A stretch of DNA of 32,775 nucleotides, taken from Rubrivivax sp. Lineage in GTDB: Bacteria > Pseudomonadota > Gammaproteobacteria > Burkholderiales > Burkholderiaceae_C. The stretch is from the NCBI GenBank assembly GCA_027489455.1, contig JAIXZR010000074.1, positions 1-32,775 of the forward strand. The letters run 5' to 3'. The stretch's first letter is position 1; the number at the start of each line of letters is the position of its first letter. The notes under the pieces were generated by a model. That model made no database searches, was not told the DNA's origin, and saw only the letters and a list, made by a program, of their open reading frames with translations. The position numbers and the translations under genes were made by a program. Shown piece by piece: positions 16,801 to 24,944 of the stretch.

Positions 16801-16923
16801 GTCGATGCGCGGGTACTCGCGCAGCGACAGCTGCTGGAAGGCCACCAGCCCCACCAGCACCAGCAGCAGCGACATCACGCAGGCCAGCACCGGCCGGCGG
16901 ATCGAAATCTCCGACAGGGTCAT
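13840..16923 (-). CDS. RND-family multidrug efflux transporter, inner-membrane pump (AcrB/MexB type)
   Basis: The 1027-residue protein has the full length and layout of HAE1 pumps: an N-terminal membrane helix (PVLACVMSLLLVLVGLVAFQQL), a periplasmic porter domain, six helices, a second porter domain and six more helices. The proton-relay aspartates are visible in LAIGLVVDDAIVVLENVYRH. GRTGRLFGEFALTLAGAVLVSGFVALTLTPMM and the C-terminal ITKHGILIVEFANQL are also typical. It would export drugs or other amphiphiles by proton antiport. The start overlaps the stop of the upstream adaptor gene (ATGA). No outer-membrane channel gene is present nearby, so it probably uses one encoded elsewhere. Confidence 0.94.
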   Translation of the reverse strand: MTLSEISIRRPVLACVMSLLLVLVGLVAFQQLSLREYPRIDEPLVSVSTRLQGASSEVIESQVTKPLEDSIAGIDGVDIMTSSSRTEQSNITVRFRLSKDPDTAAAEVRDRVARVRGRLPTAADEPVISKVEADATPTIWLAYTSETMDPLELTDLINRVVKPRLQTVTGVADVQVGGDRRFAMRIWLDPDRLAAYRLTVQDVEDAIRRQNLEVPAGRIESQQREFSVTARTDLNTVAQFGDIVLKNTGSSLVRLRDVARVEEAAASERSRVRLNGVPAVSTGVVRNATANPLEVAAGVRALIPQIQRDLPPSVTVIQANDNSVFIDRSIRAVYTTVAEAVVLVALVVFFFLRTLRASVIPLITIPVSLIGAFAAIALAGFTINTLTLLALVLAIGLVVDDAIVVLENVYRHIEKGMAPFQAAIKGAREISFAVIAMTLTLAAVFAPLAFTPGRTGRLFGEFALTLAGAVLVSGFVALTLTPMMCSKLLRHNPQPGRFDRGMEGLLDRLGRGYGRALAWVLRHRWLVLVVMAASAGGSAWLYSTARSELAPMEDRGVIFLPIRAPDGATLEYTARYLDAIERITAQVPEFDRRFTFMGGGQVSSAFGVLRTVDWAERSIGTPELAQKLLPQLMGLPGVSAFPITPASLGQGGRARAIEYVLVSSDSYDNMARAAQAMMAEMQKNPGIVQPDSDLQLNKPEIFIDVDRARAADLGVNVDVVARSIETLLGGRVVTRYKRDAEQYDVLVQTESRGRATPEDIDRIFVRGRGDTMLPLSGLVKVREAVGPRELNHFNQRRSVTLSANLAPGYALGDALKFMDEAAARVLPAGYATELNGISREFKASSGALAVVFVLALLFIFLVLSAQFESFIDPFVILLSVPLSIVGALLALKFTGGTLNVFSQIGLVTLVGLITKHGILIVEFANQLRQQGKTVQVAVQEAAILRLRPILMTTGAMVLGALPLALATGAGAESRQQIGWVIVGGMSLGTLLTVFVVPTVYTWFARATIPGGITTPALPDPPRMAGAD

Positions 16924-18131
16924 GGCGCGGTCCGCCGGGGGGCTGCGCCGGATCCGGCACCGGGCCCGGCGCCACTGGCGGCTGATGCCGGCTTGGCCGC
17001 CGGCGGCTGCCCCGCGCGGCTGAGATCGATCACCCGCACCGGCACGGCGTCGCCACGCGCCAGCCGGCCCTGGCCGGCCGTGACGATCTGGTCCCCCGGC
17101 TGCACGCCGGCCAGGATCTCGACCTTTCCTGGCAGCCGCAGGCCGAGTTGCGCTTCCAGCCGCTGCGACACGGTCTTGCCATCGGCACCCTGCACGACCT
17201 TGAACAGCAGCTGGCGGCCGCCCAAGGGCAGCAGCGCTTCTTCGGGCACCACCACCGCGCCCGGGCGGCGCGCCAGCACGACGCGCGGGCGCGCGAACAT
17301 GCCGGGCTTGAGCAGCGCGTCGCCGTTGTCCACCGCCGCGCGCACGCGCAGCGCGCGGCCGTTCGGATCGACCTGCACGTCCAGCGCATCGATGCGGCCC
17401 TTGAAGCTGCGGCCAGGCAAGGCGTCCAGCGTCATGTCCACGGCCTGGCCCGGCCGCACCTGGGCGACATAGCGCTCGGGCAGCGTGAATTCCACCTGCA
17501 GTGCCGACAGGTCTTCGATGCCCACCAGATCGGCACCGTCCTTGACGTAGTCGCCCAGCTGCACCGTGCGCAGGCCCACCGTGCCGTCGAACGGTGCCAG
17601 CACCTTCATCCGAGCCAGCTGGGCCTGCGCCAGCGCGACCTGGCTTTCGGCCACCTGCAAGGCCGCGGCGTTCTGGTCCACCGCGCTCTGGCTGACGAAG
17701 TTCTGGGCCAGCAGTTCGCGGCTGCGCTGCAGGTTGGTCCGCGCGATGCTGGCCTGGGCCTGGGCCTGTTGCAGCTGGGCCTGCTGAAGGCTGTCGTCCA
17801 GCTGCACCAGCAACTGCCCGCGGCGGACGCGGGCGCCGTCGCTGAAGCCCAGGCGGGCGACGCGACCGCTGGCTTCGGGCCGCAGCACCACGCCCTGGCG
17901 GGACCGCAGCGATCCGACGGCCTGCACCTCGTCCACCAGATCCATCGCCTCGGCACGCGCCACTTCCACCGCCGCCGGCCCGCCGGGGCCACCGGCCCGC
18001 GCAGCGCCGCCGGCGGGTGCGGCCGATGAAGCCACTGGCTGGGCCGCAGGCGCACGGTGCAGCCACCAGGCGCCGGCCAAGGCGGCCGCCGCGATGCCAA
18101 TGACCGCCGTGGCGGTGGTGATCTTCTTCAA
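16920..18131 (-). CDS. RND efflux periplasmic adaptor (membrane fusion protein)
   Basis: The product (403 residues from the chosen start) has an N-terminal membrane anchor (KKITTATAVIGIAAAALAGAWW), an Ala/Gly/Pro linker, then the adaptor order: lipoyl half (EVQAVGSLRSRQGVVLRPEASGRV), a Gln/Ala-rich alpha-hairpin (SLQQAQLQQAQAQASIARTN), the second lipoyl half (VLAPFDGTVGLRTVQLGDYV), a beta-barrel and a C-terminal domain. It links the pump to an outer-membrane channel. The start is uncertain: TTG 18131 gives the natural MKKITT N-terminus, GTG 18161 is an alternative, and neither has a good ribosome binding site. It lies 58 bp after rnhA and overlaps the pump gene by 4 bases. Confidence 0.88.
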   Translation of the reverse strand: MKKITTATAVIGIAAAALAGAWWLHRAPAAQPVASSAAPAGGAARAGGPGGPAAVEVARAEAMDLVDEVQAVGSLRSRQGVVLRPEASGRVARLGFSDGARVRRGQLLVQLDDSLQQAQLQQAQAQASIARTNLQRSRELLAQNFVSQSAVDQNAAALQVAESQVALAQAQLARMKVLAPFDGTVGLRTVQLGDYVKDGADLVGIEDLSALQVEFTLPERYVAQVRPGQAVDMTLDALPGRSFKGRIDALDVQVDPNGRALRVRAAVDNGDALLKPGMFARPRVVLARRPGAVVVPEEALLPLGGRQLLFKVVQGADGKTVSQRLEAQLGLRLPGKVEILAGVQPGDQIVTAGQGRLARGDAVPVRVIDLSRAGQPPAAKPASAASGAGPGAGSGAAPRRTAP

Positions 18132-18189
18132 GGGGGTCCAGCGCTGAGCCAAACCCCGCACTTTAATCGGGTGCGCCGCCGCCAGTGCG

Positions 18190-18627
18190 TCACCGGCCCA
18201 CGCTGTCCACGCCGCGGTTGGCCAGCGCGTCGGCCTTCTCGTTGCCAGGGTCGCCCGAGTGGCCCTTGACCCAGCGCCAGGTGACGTCGTGCGCCGCATT
18301 CAGCGCATCCAGCCGCTGCCACAGTTCGACGTTCTTCACCGGCTGCTTGTCGGCCGTGCGCCAGCCCCGCGCCTTCCAGTTATGGATCCAGCTGGTGATG
18401 CCCTGGCGCACGTACTGGCTGTCGGTATAGACCGTCACCACGCAGCGCTGCTTGAGCACCGCCAGCGCTTCGATCACGGCGGTCAGCTCCATGCGGTTGT
18501 TGGTCGTCAGACGCTCGCCGCCGAACATTTCCTTTTCGTGCACGCCGCTCTTCAGCCACACGCCCCAGCCGCCGGGGCCGGGGTTGCCGCGGCAGGCGCC
18601 GTCGGCGTAGATCACCACTTCAGACAT
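18190..18627 (-). CDS. rnhA: Ribonuclease HI
   Basis: The 145-residue enzyme cuts RNA in RNA-DNA hybrids, removing R-loops and primers. All catalytic residues line up with the E. coli enzyme: Asp9 ([11 protein letters not shown]), Glu47 (NNRMELTA), Asp69 (YTDSQY), His123 (VKGHSG) and Asp133 (NEKADALAN). The basic handle [20 protein letters not shown] is intact. It follows the methyltransferase gene by 12 bp, the order often seen in Burkholderiales. Confidence 0.96.
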   Translation of the reverse strand: MSEVVIYADGACRGNPGPGGWGVWLKSGVHEKEMFGGERLTTNNRMELTAVIEALAVLKQRCVVTVYTDSQYVRQGITSWIHNWKARGWRTADKQPVKNVELWQRLDALNAAHDVTWRWVKGHSGDPGNEKADALANRGVDSVGR

Positions 18628-18639
18628 CGCTCATTCCGC

Positions 18640-19527
18640 TCAATCCCGTTCAGACAAGGCCGCCTCGCGCTCAGCCACCGGCCCTGCGGGTGAAGGCTGC
18701 ACCACCACGCGCCGCGCCGGCACGGCCACCGGCACCGCCTGCCGCTTGGCCTGCTTGATCAGCCCCACCAGGCGCATGCCGCGCACCCGCTTGACGGCCA
18801 TCACCGTGTAGACCGCGCCCAGCACCGGCCACCAGCGTTCACCCACCGGGTCCATCCAGGCAAAGCGGTCCAGCCAGCGCTGATGGCTGAACGGCGGGCG
18901 CCAGCAGCCGAAGTGGCCGTTCTCGACTTCCAGGCCCAGCAGGCGCAGCCAGTCCCGCAACCGCCAGTAGCCCAGGAAATCGCCCGCCCGGGGCAGAAAG
19001 AGCCCATGGGCCGCCGCCTGCCGCGCCAGGCCCATGCCCCGGCGCGCACGCCCGGCGCGCTGGCGCAGGCCCCACAGGCTGGCCGGGTTGAAGCCGGTGA
19101 TCACCACGCGGCCTTCGGGCACCAGCACGCGTTCGACCTCGCGCAGCGTGAGGTGCGGGTCGCGCGCCAGCTCCAGCGAATGCGGCAGCACCACCAGATC
19201 GATGCTGGCATCGGGGAAGGGCAAGGCATCGAATTCGCAGTGCAGATGGATGGGCTCCTGCACGGCCAGGGTCGTGATCTGCACATCCTGCTGCGGCTGC
19301 AGGGGCAAGGCTTCGGGCACATGCAGCGAATCGCTAGCGACCCAACGGTGCGGCATGCGGTTGGCGCGCAGGCCTTCGAGCTCGGGCAGTCCCAGCTGCA
19401 GGGCGTGGAACCCGAAGGCGTCGGTCACGGCGTGGTCCAGGCGGTCCTGTTCCCAGGCCAGCAGGTACAGCCCTGGCGGGGTCCTGAGCCAGGACCCCAA
19501 CTCTATAATCGACTCTTCGCGTGTCAT
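18640..19527 (-). CDS. Class I SAM-dependent methyltransferase
   Basis: The 295-residue protein begins at ATG 19527 ([19 protein letters not shown]). The methyltransferase core is recognisable from [47 protein letters not shown], the region after motif I with the conserved acidic D-L/V-V loop and the helix of type 11 methyltransferases. The N-terminal part replaces a typical glycine-rich motif I with a less conserved segment. The substrate is unknown. The place between gloB (divergent) and rnhA is a common arrangement in this order. The C-terminal tail is basic and Val/Ala-rich. The upstream frame stays open to 19623, but that extension would run through the divergent gloB start. Confidence 0.82.
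   Translation of the reverse strand: MTREESIIELGSWLRTPPGLYLLAWEQDRLDHAVTDAFGFHALQLGLPELEGLRANRMPHRWVASDSLHVPEALPLQPQQDVQITTLAVQEPIHLHCEFDALPFPDASIDLVVLPHSLELARDPHLTLREVERVLVPEGRVVITGFNPASLWGLRQRAGRARRGMGLARQAAAHGLFLPRAGDFLGYWRLRDWLRLLGLEVENGHFGCWRPPFSHQRWLDRFAWMDPVGERWWPVLGAVYTVMAVKRVRGMRLVGLIKQAKRQAVPVAVPARRVVVQPSPAGPVAEREAALSERD
19504..19509 (+). promoter_or_regulatory. Possible -10 box of gloB
   Basis: A perfect TATAAT lies 26 bases before the gloB ATG, inside the 5' coding end of the divergent methyltransferase gene. No good -35 box sits 16-18 bp upstream, so this is only a candidate. It would give a leader of about 19 bases. Confidence 0.4.
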
Positions 19528-19534
19528 GTCGCCA

Positions 19535-20359
19535 ATGACGGGTTCCCCGCACCATACATTGCCAGCCAGCACCCCGTCCGACTTGACACCCCAGCTGCTG
19601 CCCATCCCCGCTTTCGCAGACAACTACATCTGGATGCTGCACGACGGCAGGGCGGCCTGGGTGGTGGACCCGGGCGATGCCAAGCCGGTGCTGGCCGCAC
19701 TGCAGGCCCACGGGCTGCAGCTGGCGGGGATTCTAGTGACGCACCATCACGCCGATCACGTCGGCGGCCTGTCGGGCTTGCGGCCGCACCTGCAAGGGCC
19801 CGTCTATGGGCCGGCGAGGGAACACATCCCCGGCCCTATCACCCCCCTGCACGACGGCGACAGCATCAACGTGCTGGGCTTACGGTTCCGCGTCATCGAC
19901 GTGCCCGGCCACACGGCAGGCCATATCGCCTACGTCCAGCAGGGTGCCGCGGCGCCACTGCTGTTCTGCGGCGACACTCTGTTCTCCGCGGGCTGCGGGC
20001 GGCTCTTCGAAGGCACGCCAGCGCAGATGGCGGCTTCGCTGGCGCGGCTGGCCGCAGGGCCCGACGACACCCAGGTCTGCTGCACGCATGAGTACACCTT
20101 GTCGAACCTGCGATTTGCCGCGGCCGTGGAACCCGACAACCGCGACATCGCTCAACACACGCTCGATTGCCAGGCCCTGCGCCAGGCGGGCCGGCCCACG
20201 CTGCCCAGCACGCTGGCCCTGGAAAAACTGATCAACCCCTTCCTGCGCTGCCAGCAGCCCGCCGTGGTGGCTGCCGCGCAGCGGATGGGGCCTCTCAACG
20301 ACGCAGGCGATTCCGTGGCCGTGCTGGCCGCCCTGCGCGAATGGAAGAACCGCTTCTGA
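19535..20359 (+). CDS. gloB: Hydroxyacylglutathione hydrolase (glyoxalase II)
   Basis: The 274-residue metallo-beta-lactamase-fold enzyme hydrolyses S-lactoylglutathione to lactate and glutathione, the second step of methylglyoxal detoxification. The dinuclear metal motif is THHHADH (His70, His72, Asp74, His75); further ligands come from [22 protein letters not shown] and CTHEYT. The C-terminal glutathione-binding helix region follows ([13 protein letters not shown]). The ATG at 19535 gives about 18 residues before the usual [13 protein letters not shown] start; a TTG nearer that point is possible. Only 7 bp separate it from the divergent methyltransferase start, so their promoters must lie within each other's coding sequence. 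Confidence 0.94.
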   Translation: MTGSPHHTLPASTPSDLTPQLLPIPAFADNYIWMLHDGRAAWVVDPGDAKPVLAALQAHGLQLAGILVTHHHADHVGGLSGLRPHLQGPVYGPAREHIPGPITPLHDGDSINVLGLRFRVIDVPGHTAGHIAYVQQGAAAPLLFCGDTLFSAGCGRLFEGTPAQMAASLARLAAGPDDTQVCCTHEYTLSNLRFAAAVEPDNRDIAQHTLDCQALRQAGRPTLPSTLALEKLINPFLRCQQPAVVAAAQRMGPLNDAGDSVAVLAALREWKNRF

Positions 20360-22074
20360 TGACCTTGCACCCTGTCTCGCGCCCGCGGCGCCCTTGGCCG
20401 GCTGGCCTGCATCCGGCCTGCCTGCTGCTGTCAGCCGCGGTACTGGCCGGCTGCGCGCAACTGCCGGGGCCGGGGCCCACCGCGGCGCCGGCCCCATCCA
20501 CCGCCACCGCGGCCGCCGCGCCCGCAGCACCGGTTGAGCCCGCTGCGCCGGCAGCCGGTGTGCCGGCAGCGCCATCCACCACGCCCGCCATGGCCCTGCC
20601 CGCGGGCCCCGGCGCCGAAGCGACCCTGCCTGCCCTGGTGCCGGCCAGCCCGCCCGTGCCCCGCAGCCAGCTGGACCCCGACGGCGACGGCGAACGCAGC
20701 GATCTCTGGGCCCGCGTGCGCGCCGGCTACGCGATGCCCGACCTGGACGGCGAACTCGTCACCAAGTGGGAGCAGTGGTACAGCAGCCGGCCCGATTACG
20801 TGCAGCGCATGACCGAGCGCGGCGGGCGCTACCTCTTCCACATCGTCGAAGAGATCGAACGCCGCGGGATGCCCAGCGACCTGGCCCTGCTGCCCTTCAT
20901 CGAAAGCGCCTTCAACCCGCAAGCCGTCTCGTCGGCACGCGCTTCCGGCATGTGGCAGTTCATGCCCGCCACCGGGCGCGATTTCGAGCTGCGGCAGAAC
21001 CTGTTCCGCGATGACCGCCGCAACATCCTGGCGTCCACGCAGGCGGCGCTGGACTACCTGCAACGCCTGCACGCGCGTTTTGGCGACTGGCACCTGGCGC
21101 TGGCCGCCTACAACTGGGGCCAGGGCAACGTGCAGCGCGCCATCGAGCGCAACCAGCGCGCCGGCCTCGGCACGGCCTACACCGATCTGCGCATGCCCGA
21201 CGAGACGCGCAACTACGTGCCCAAGCTGCAGGCCGTGAAGAACCTGGTGGCCCGGCCGTCGGCCTACGGGCTGGTGCTGCCACCGCTGGAAAACCATCCG
21301 TTTTTCCTCAGCGTGCCGGTGGAACGCGACATCGATGTCGCCCTGGCAGCGCGCCTGGCCGGGCTGCCACTGGAAGACTTCCAGCAGCTCAACCCGCAGA
21401 TGAACAAGCCGGTGATCCTGGCCGCCGGCACGCCCATGCTGCTGCTGCCCTACGACAACGCCAACCTCTTCCTGCGCAACGTGGAGGCGCACCGCGGCCC
21501 GCTGGCAAGCTGGACGGCCTGGGTGGCGCAGCGCAACATCCGCCCCGCCGAAGCGGCCAGGATCGTGGGCATGAGCGAAGACCGGCTGCGCGAGGTGAAC
21601 CGCATCCCGCCGCGCATGATGATCAAGAGCGGCTCCACCCTGCTCGTGCCGCGCTCGGCGACGGCAGAGCAGGACGTGGCCAGCCACATCGCCGACCACG
21701 CGGCGCTGGCCCTGGCGCCCGAGGCCCGGCCGGTGCGGCGCGTCGTCTTCAAGGCGCGCAAGGGTGACACCGTGGCCAGCGTGGCCCGGCGCTACAAGCT
21801 CAGCCCCGTGCAGGTGGCGCAATGGAACGACGCCGCGGGGCCGAAGGCAAGCTTCAGGCCCGGGCAGAACGTGACGGTGATGCTGCCGGCGGCCCAGCGC
21901 ACTGCCAGCGCCCGTGGCCCGCGCGCCGTGGCCAAGGCCGGCACCAGCGCCAACCGTGCGGCCGGCAAGGCACGGGCGGGGCAGAAGCAGGTGGCGGCCA
22001 AGCCCGCAGCACGGCCGCAGGCGCGTGCCGAGCGCAACGCCAAGCCCGCGGCACAGCGGGTAGCGCGCAACTGA
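20359..22074 (+). CDS. mltD: Membrane-bound lytic murein transglycosylase D, lipoprotein
   Basis: The 571-residue protein cleaves the glycan strands of peptidoglycan at the outer membrane. The N-terminus ends in the lipobox LAGC (Cys32), then comes a long Ala/Pro linker. The SLT catalytic domain shows LLPFIESAFNPQAVSSARAS with catalytic Glu182, followed by GMWQFMPATGRDFEL and LALAAYNWGQGNVQRAI. A diverged LysM-like repeat (WVAQRNIRPAEAARIVGMS) and a clear LysM domain (ARKGDTVASVARRYKLSPV) follow. The C-terminal 60 or so residues are low-complexity Ala/Lys/Arg/Gln, unusual but likely to bind wall or DNA-like polyanions nonspecifically. Its ATG overlaps the gloB stop as TGATG, so the two are coupled. 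Confidence 0.92.
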   Translation: MTLHPVSRPRRPWPAGLHPACLLLSAAVLAGCAQLPGPGPTAAPAPSTATAAAAPAAPVEPAAPAAGVPAAPSTTPAMALPAGPGAEATLPALVPASPPVPRSQLDPDGDGERSDLWARVRAGYAMPDLDGELVTKWEQWYSSRPDYVQRMTERGGRYLFHIVEEIERRGMPSDLALLPFIESAFNPQAVSSARASGMWQFMPATGRDFELRQNLFRDDRRNILASTQAALDYLQRLHARFGDWHLALAAYNWGQGNVQRAIERNQRAGLGTAYTDLRMPDETRNYVPKLQAVKNLVARPSAYGLVLPPLENHPFFLSVPVERDIDVALAARLAGLPLEDFQQLNPQMNKPVILAAGTPMLLLPYDNANLFLRNVEAHRGPLASWTAWVAQRNIRPAEAARIVGMSEDRLREVNRIPPRMMIKSGSTLLVPRSATAEQDVASHIADHAALALAPEARPVRRVVFKARKGDTVASVARRYKLSPVQVAQWNDAAGPKASFRPGQNVTVMLPAAQRTASARGPRAVAKAGTSANRAAGKARAGQKQVAAKPAARPQARAERNAKPAAQRVARN

Positions 22075-22092
22075 CCGCCAGCCGGGGGCTCC

Positions 22093-22110
22093 GCAGGCCT
22101 GCCGGCCTGC
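22093..22110. terminator. Hairpin between the convergent mltD and DUF1993 genes
   Basis: GCAGGCC and GGCCTGC form a perfect 7-bp stem around TGCC, 18 bp after the mltD stop. There is no T-run on either strand, so termination may be weak or Rho-dependent. Confidence 0.4.
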
Positions 22111-22125
22111 GCCCGGCGCCTGGCT

Positions 22126-22626
22126 TCAGCCGAGGAAGTCGCGCTTGCCCAGTTCCACGCCAGCGTGGCGCAGCAGGGCGTAGGTGGTGGTGGCGTGGAA
22201 GTAGACGTTGGGCAGCACGAAGCCCAGCGCGTAATCCTGCCCGTTCATGCGCATCTCGCCCGTGCGCATGGCCAGCACGATCTCGCGCCCCTCGCTGCCG
22301 TCGATCTGCTCTGCCGGCACCGAGCGGGCGTAGTCCACCAGCCGGTTGACGCGGGCACGCAGGTCGTCGAGCGTGGTTTCGTTGTCGTCCCATTTCGGCA
22401 CTTCCAGCCCCGCCAGGCGGGCCACGCAGCCCTTGGCCATGTCGGTGGCGATCTGCACCTGCTTCGTGAACGGCAGCATGTCCGGTGCCAGGCGCAGGCC
22501 CAGGTAGTTGGCGCTGTCGAACTTGCGGCTGTCGGCATGCGCCTGCGCCTTGTCGAACCACAGGTTCATGGCGTTGAAGGTGCGTACGAAGACGGGCACG
22601 GTGATGGTGTGCATCGATAGGCTCAT
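22126..22626 (-). CDS. DUF1993-family protein
   Basis: The 166-residue soluble protein belongs to the DUF1993 family. Recognisable segments are FVRTFNAMNLWFDKA, LRLAPDMLPFTKQVQIATDMAKGCVARLAG, DDNETTLDDLRARV and the C-terminal NVYFHATTTYALLRHAGVELGKRDFLG. The helical layout with a YFHATTTYALLR segment recalls DinB-like four-helix bundles, but the function is unknown. GGAG lies seven bases before the ATG at 22626. It stands alone, divergent from the dehydrogenase gene and convergent with mltD. Confidence 0.88.
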   Translation of the reverse strand: MSLSMHTITVPVFVRTFNAMNLWFDKAQAHADSRKFDSANYLGLRLAPDMLPFTKQVQIATDMAKGCVARLAGLEVPKWDDNETTLDDLRARVNRLVDYARSVPAEQIDGSEGREIVLAMRTGEMRMNGQDYALGFVLPNVYFHATTTYALLRHAGVELGKRDFLG

Positions 22627-22752
22627 GGGGGCTCCAAGGGGTGGCAGTGGGCAGCAGATGAAACAAGGGCAAGCGATGCTATCCCCGCGCCCGTTCTCAC
22701 GCGGCCCGGGGGGTGGGGACGCGGCAGAATCGCAGGCTGCTCCGACGCCGCC

Positions 22753-23760
22753 ATGAACATCATCATCCTCGACGACTACCAGGACGCCGTGCGCAAGCTG
22801 CAGTGCGCCGCGCGCCTGGAGCCCTACAACGCCAAGGTCTTCACCAACACCGTCAAGGGCATCGGCCAGCTCTCCGTGCGGCTGCGCGATGCTGACGTGC
22901 TGGTGCTGATCCGCGAACGCACGCACTTCCCGCGCGCGCTGCTGGAAAAGCTGCCCCGCCTGAAGCTGATCGCCCAGACCGGGCGCGTGGGGCCGCACAT
23001 CGACGTCGAGGCCTGTACGCGGCTGGGCATTGCCGTAGCCGAAGGCAGCGGCTCGCCCACCGCGCCGGCAGAGCTGACCTGGGCATTGATCATGGCCGCG
23101 ATGCGCCGGCTGCCGCAGTACATCGGCAACCTCAAGCACGGCGCCTGGCAGCAAAGCGGGCTGAAGGCGGCGTCGATGCCGCCGAACTTCGGCATCGGCT
23201 CGGTGCTCAAGGGCAAGACGCTGGGTATCTGGGGCTATGGCAAGGTCGGCCAGCTGGTGGCGGGCTACGGCCAGGCTTTCGGCATGAACGTCTGCGTGTG
23301 GGGCAGCGAATCCTCGCGCGAACGGGCACGGGCGGCTGGCCTGCACACGGCCGACAGCTGCGAGGCCTTCTTCTCCGACTGCGACGTGCTCAGCCTGCAC
23401 CTGCGCCTGAACGAGCAGACCCGCGGCATCGTGAAGCTGGACGCGCTGTCGCGCATGAAGCCCACGGCGCTGCTGGTCAACACTTCACGCGCCGAGCTGC
23501 TGGAGGAAAACGCCCTGGTGGCGGCGCTCAACCGCGGGCGCCCGGGCATGGCCGCGGTGGACGTGTTCGAAAGCGAACCCATCCTGCAGGGCCACCCGCT
23601 GCTGCGGCTGGAAAACGCGGTGTGCACCCCGCACATCGGCTACGTCGAGCAAGACAGCTACGAGCTCTACTTCGGCGCCGCGTTCGACAACGTCATCAAC
23701 TTCATCAACAAGGAACCCACCCACCTCGTCAACCCGGAAGCCATGCGGGTCCTGCGTTGA
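22753..23760 (+). CDS. D-2-hydroxyacid dehydrogenase family protein
   Basis: The 335-residue NAD(P)-dependent enzyme would interconvert a 2-hydroxy acid and a 2-oxo acid. The cofactor fold is GKTLGIWGYGKVGQLVAGYGQAFGM with the GxGxxG motif. The catalytic set is seen as Arg in LLVNTSRAELL, Glu in AVDVFESEP and His in CTPHIGYVE. The N-terminal substrate domain starts MNIIILDDYQDAV, typical of the group of uncharacterised Burkholderiales enzymes related to phosphoglycerate dehydrogenase. The substrate cannot be told from sequence. It heads a run of three genes with overlapping stops and starts. Confidence 0.9.
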   Translation: MNIIILDDYQDAVRKLQCAARLEPYNAKVFTNTVKGIGQLSVRLRDADVLVLIRERTHFPRALLEKLPRLKLIAQTGRVGPHIDVEACTRLGIAVAEGSGSPTAPAELTWALIMAAMRRLPQYIGNLKHGAWQQSGLKAASMPPNFGIGSVLKGKTLGIWGYGKVGQLVAGYGQAFGMNVCVWGSESSRERARAAGLHTADSCEAFFSDCDVLSLHLRLNEQTRGIVKLDALSRMKPTALLVNTSRAELLEENALVAALNRGRPGMAAVDVFESEPILQGHPLLRLENAVCTPHIGYVEQDSYELYFGAAFDNVINFINKEPTHLVNPEAMRVLR

Positions 23761-24944
23761 CGCCCTTGCCCGACCCGGCCCGCGTGCTGCGGCGCAGCCG
23801 CTGGGCGCTGATGGGGGGCAACTTCGCCATCGGCTGCGGGGTGATGGTGGTGGCCGGCTCGCTGAACGATCTGGTGCGGTCGCTGCAGGTCACGGTGGCC
23901 GTGGGCGGGCAGCTGATCACGGCCGCCGCCGCGATGATGGCGCTGGGTGCGCCGCTGCTGGCGGCCCTGGTGGGGCGGGCCGACCGGCGGCTGCTCCTGA
24001 CGGTGGCGCTGCTGTGGTACGGCGGCGGCCACCTGCTGTCGGCACTGATGCCCGACTTCACGAGCCTGCTGCCGGTGCGCGCGCTCAGCGTGCTGGGGGC
24101 CGCCGTGTTCACGCCGCAGGCCGCGGCGGCGATCAACCTGCTGGCGCCGCCAGCCGAGCGCGGTCGGGGCATCACCTTCATCTTCCTGGGCTGGTCGCTG
24201 AGCTCGGTGCTGGGCATGCCGCTGCACAGCTACATCGGCGAAGCCTTCGGCTGGCGCTGGGCCTTTGGCCTGGTGGCGATGCTCAGCCTCGCCGCGGCCG
24301 CGGGTGTCTGGCGCACGCTGCCAGCCGGGCTGCACAGCGAACCCTTGTCATGGTCGGCCTGGCGCACGGCGCTGACACATCCGCTGCTCATCGGCGTGGT
24401 GGCGGTCACGGCCCTCAGCGCTGCCGGGCAGTTCACCCTCTTCAGCTACTTCGCGCCCTACTACCGCCAGGTGCTGCAGGCCGATGCACTGTCGGTCAGC
24501 CTGCTGTTCATGTGGTTCGGTGCCTTTGGACTGCTGGGCAACGTGGTGCTGAGCCGGGTGGTGGACCGCTATGGCGCGGCACTGTGCGCCACCTGGATGA
24601 TCGCGGCGATGGCCCTGTCGCTGCTGCTGTGGCCCCTGGCCACCAGCCTGGCAGCGATGGCGGTGGTGCTGGTGCCCTGGGCCCTGGGTTGCTTCAGCGG
24701 CAATTCCGCCCAGCAGGCGCGGCTGGGCGCGGCGGCACCTTCGCTGGCCCCGGCATTGATGGCACTCAACACCTCGGCCATGTACCTGGGCCAGGCCGTG
24801 GGTGCGGGCACGGGCGGCGCGCTGCTGGCGCACAGCGGCTTTGGCTGGCTGCACTGGGCCGGCCTGGGCTGGCTGGCGCTGGCCATCGGGCTGAGCGTGT
24901 GGCTGCTGCGGCAGATGGCCGGCGCGCAGCGGGCCATCCCGTGA
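23757..24944 (+). CDS. Major facilitator superfamily transporter
   Basis: The protein has 395 residues and about twelve hydrophobic segments, in the drug/sugar-exporter style of the superfamily. Recognisable parts are LMGGNFAIGCGVMVVAGSLNDL at the N-terminus, the loop LVGRADRRLLLTVALL (a motif A variant) and GITFIFLGWSLSSVLGMPLHSYIGEAFGWRWAFGLVAML. The chosen TTG start (23757) overlaps the dehydrogenase stop as TTGA; a GTG at 23784 is an alternative. Coupling with a dehydrogenase and a hydrolase suggests a shared but unknown substrate. Confidence 0.88.
   Translation: MTPLPDPARVLRRSRWALMGGNFAIGCGVMVVAGSLNDLVRSLQVTVAVGGQLITAAAAMMALGAPLLAALVGRADRRLLLTVALLWYGGGHLLSALMPDFTSLLPVRALSVLGAAVFTPQAAAAINLLAPPAERGRGITFIFLGWSLSSVLGMPLHSYIGEAFGWRWAFGLVAMLSLAAAAGVWRTLPAGLHSEPLSWSAWRTALTHPLLIGVVAVTALSAAGQFTLFSYFAPYYRQVLQADALSVSLLFMWFGAFGLLGNVVLSRVVDRYGAALCATWMIAAMALSLLLWPLATSLAAMAVVLVPWALGCFSGNSAQQARLGAAAPSLAPALMALNTSAMYLGQAVGAGTGGALLAHSGFGWLHWAGLGWLALAIGLSVWLLRQMAGAQRAIP

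Noticed and set aside
14548..17472. 974-codon plus-strand open frame opposite the RND pump and adaptor genes
   Set aside because: His/Gln/Arg/Gly-rich translation with no domain; it is the complement of two clear efflux genes in GC-rich DNA.
13840..18066. Apparent 1408-residue single protein spanning adaptor and pump
   Set aside because: The pump frame simply stays open upstream of its true ATG at 16923; the adaptor is read in another frame with a normal ATGA overlap, so there is no fusion.
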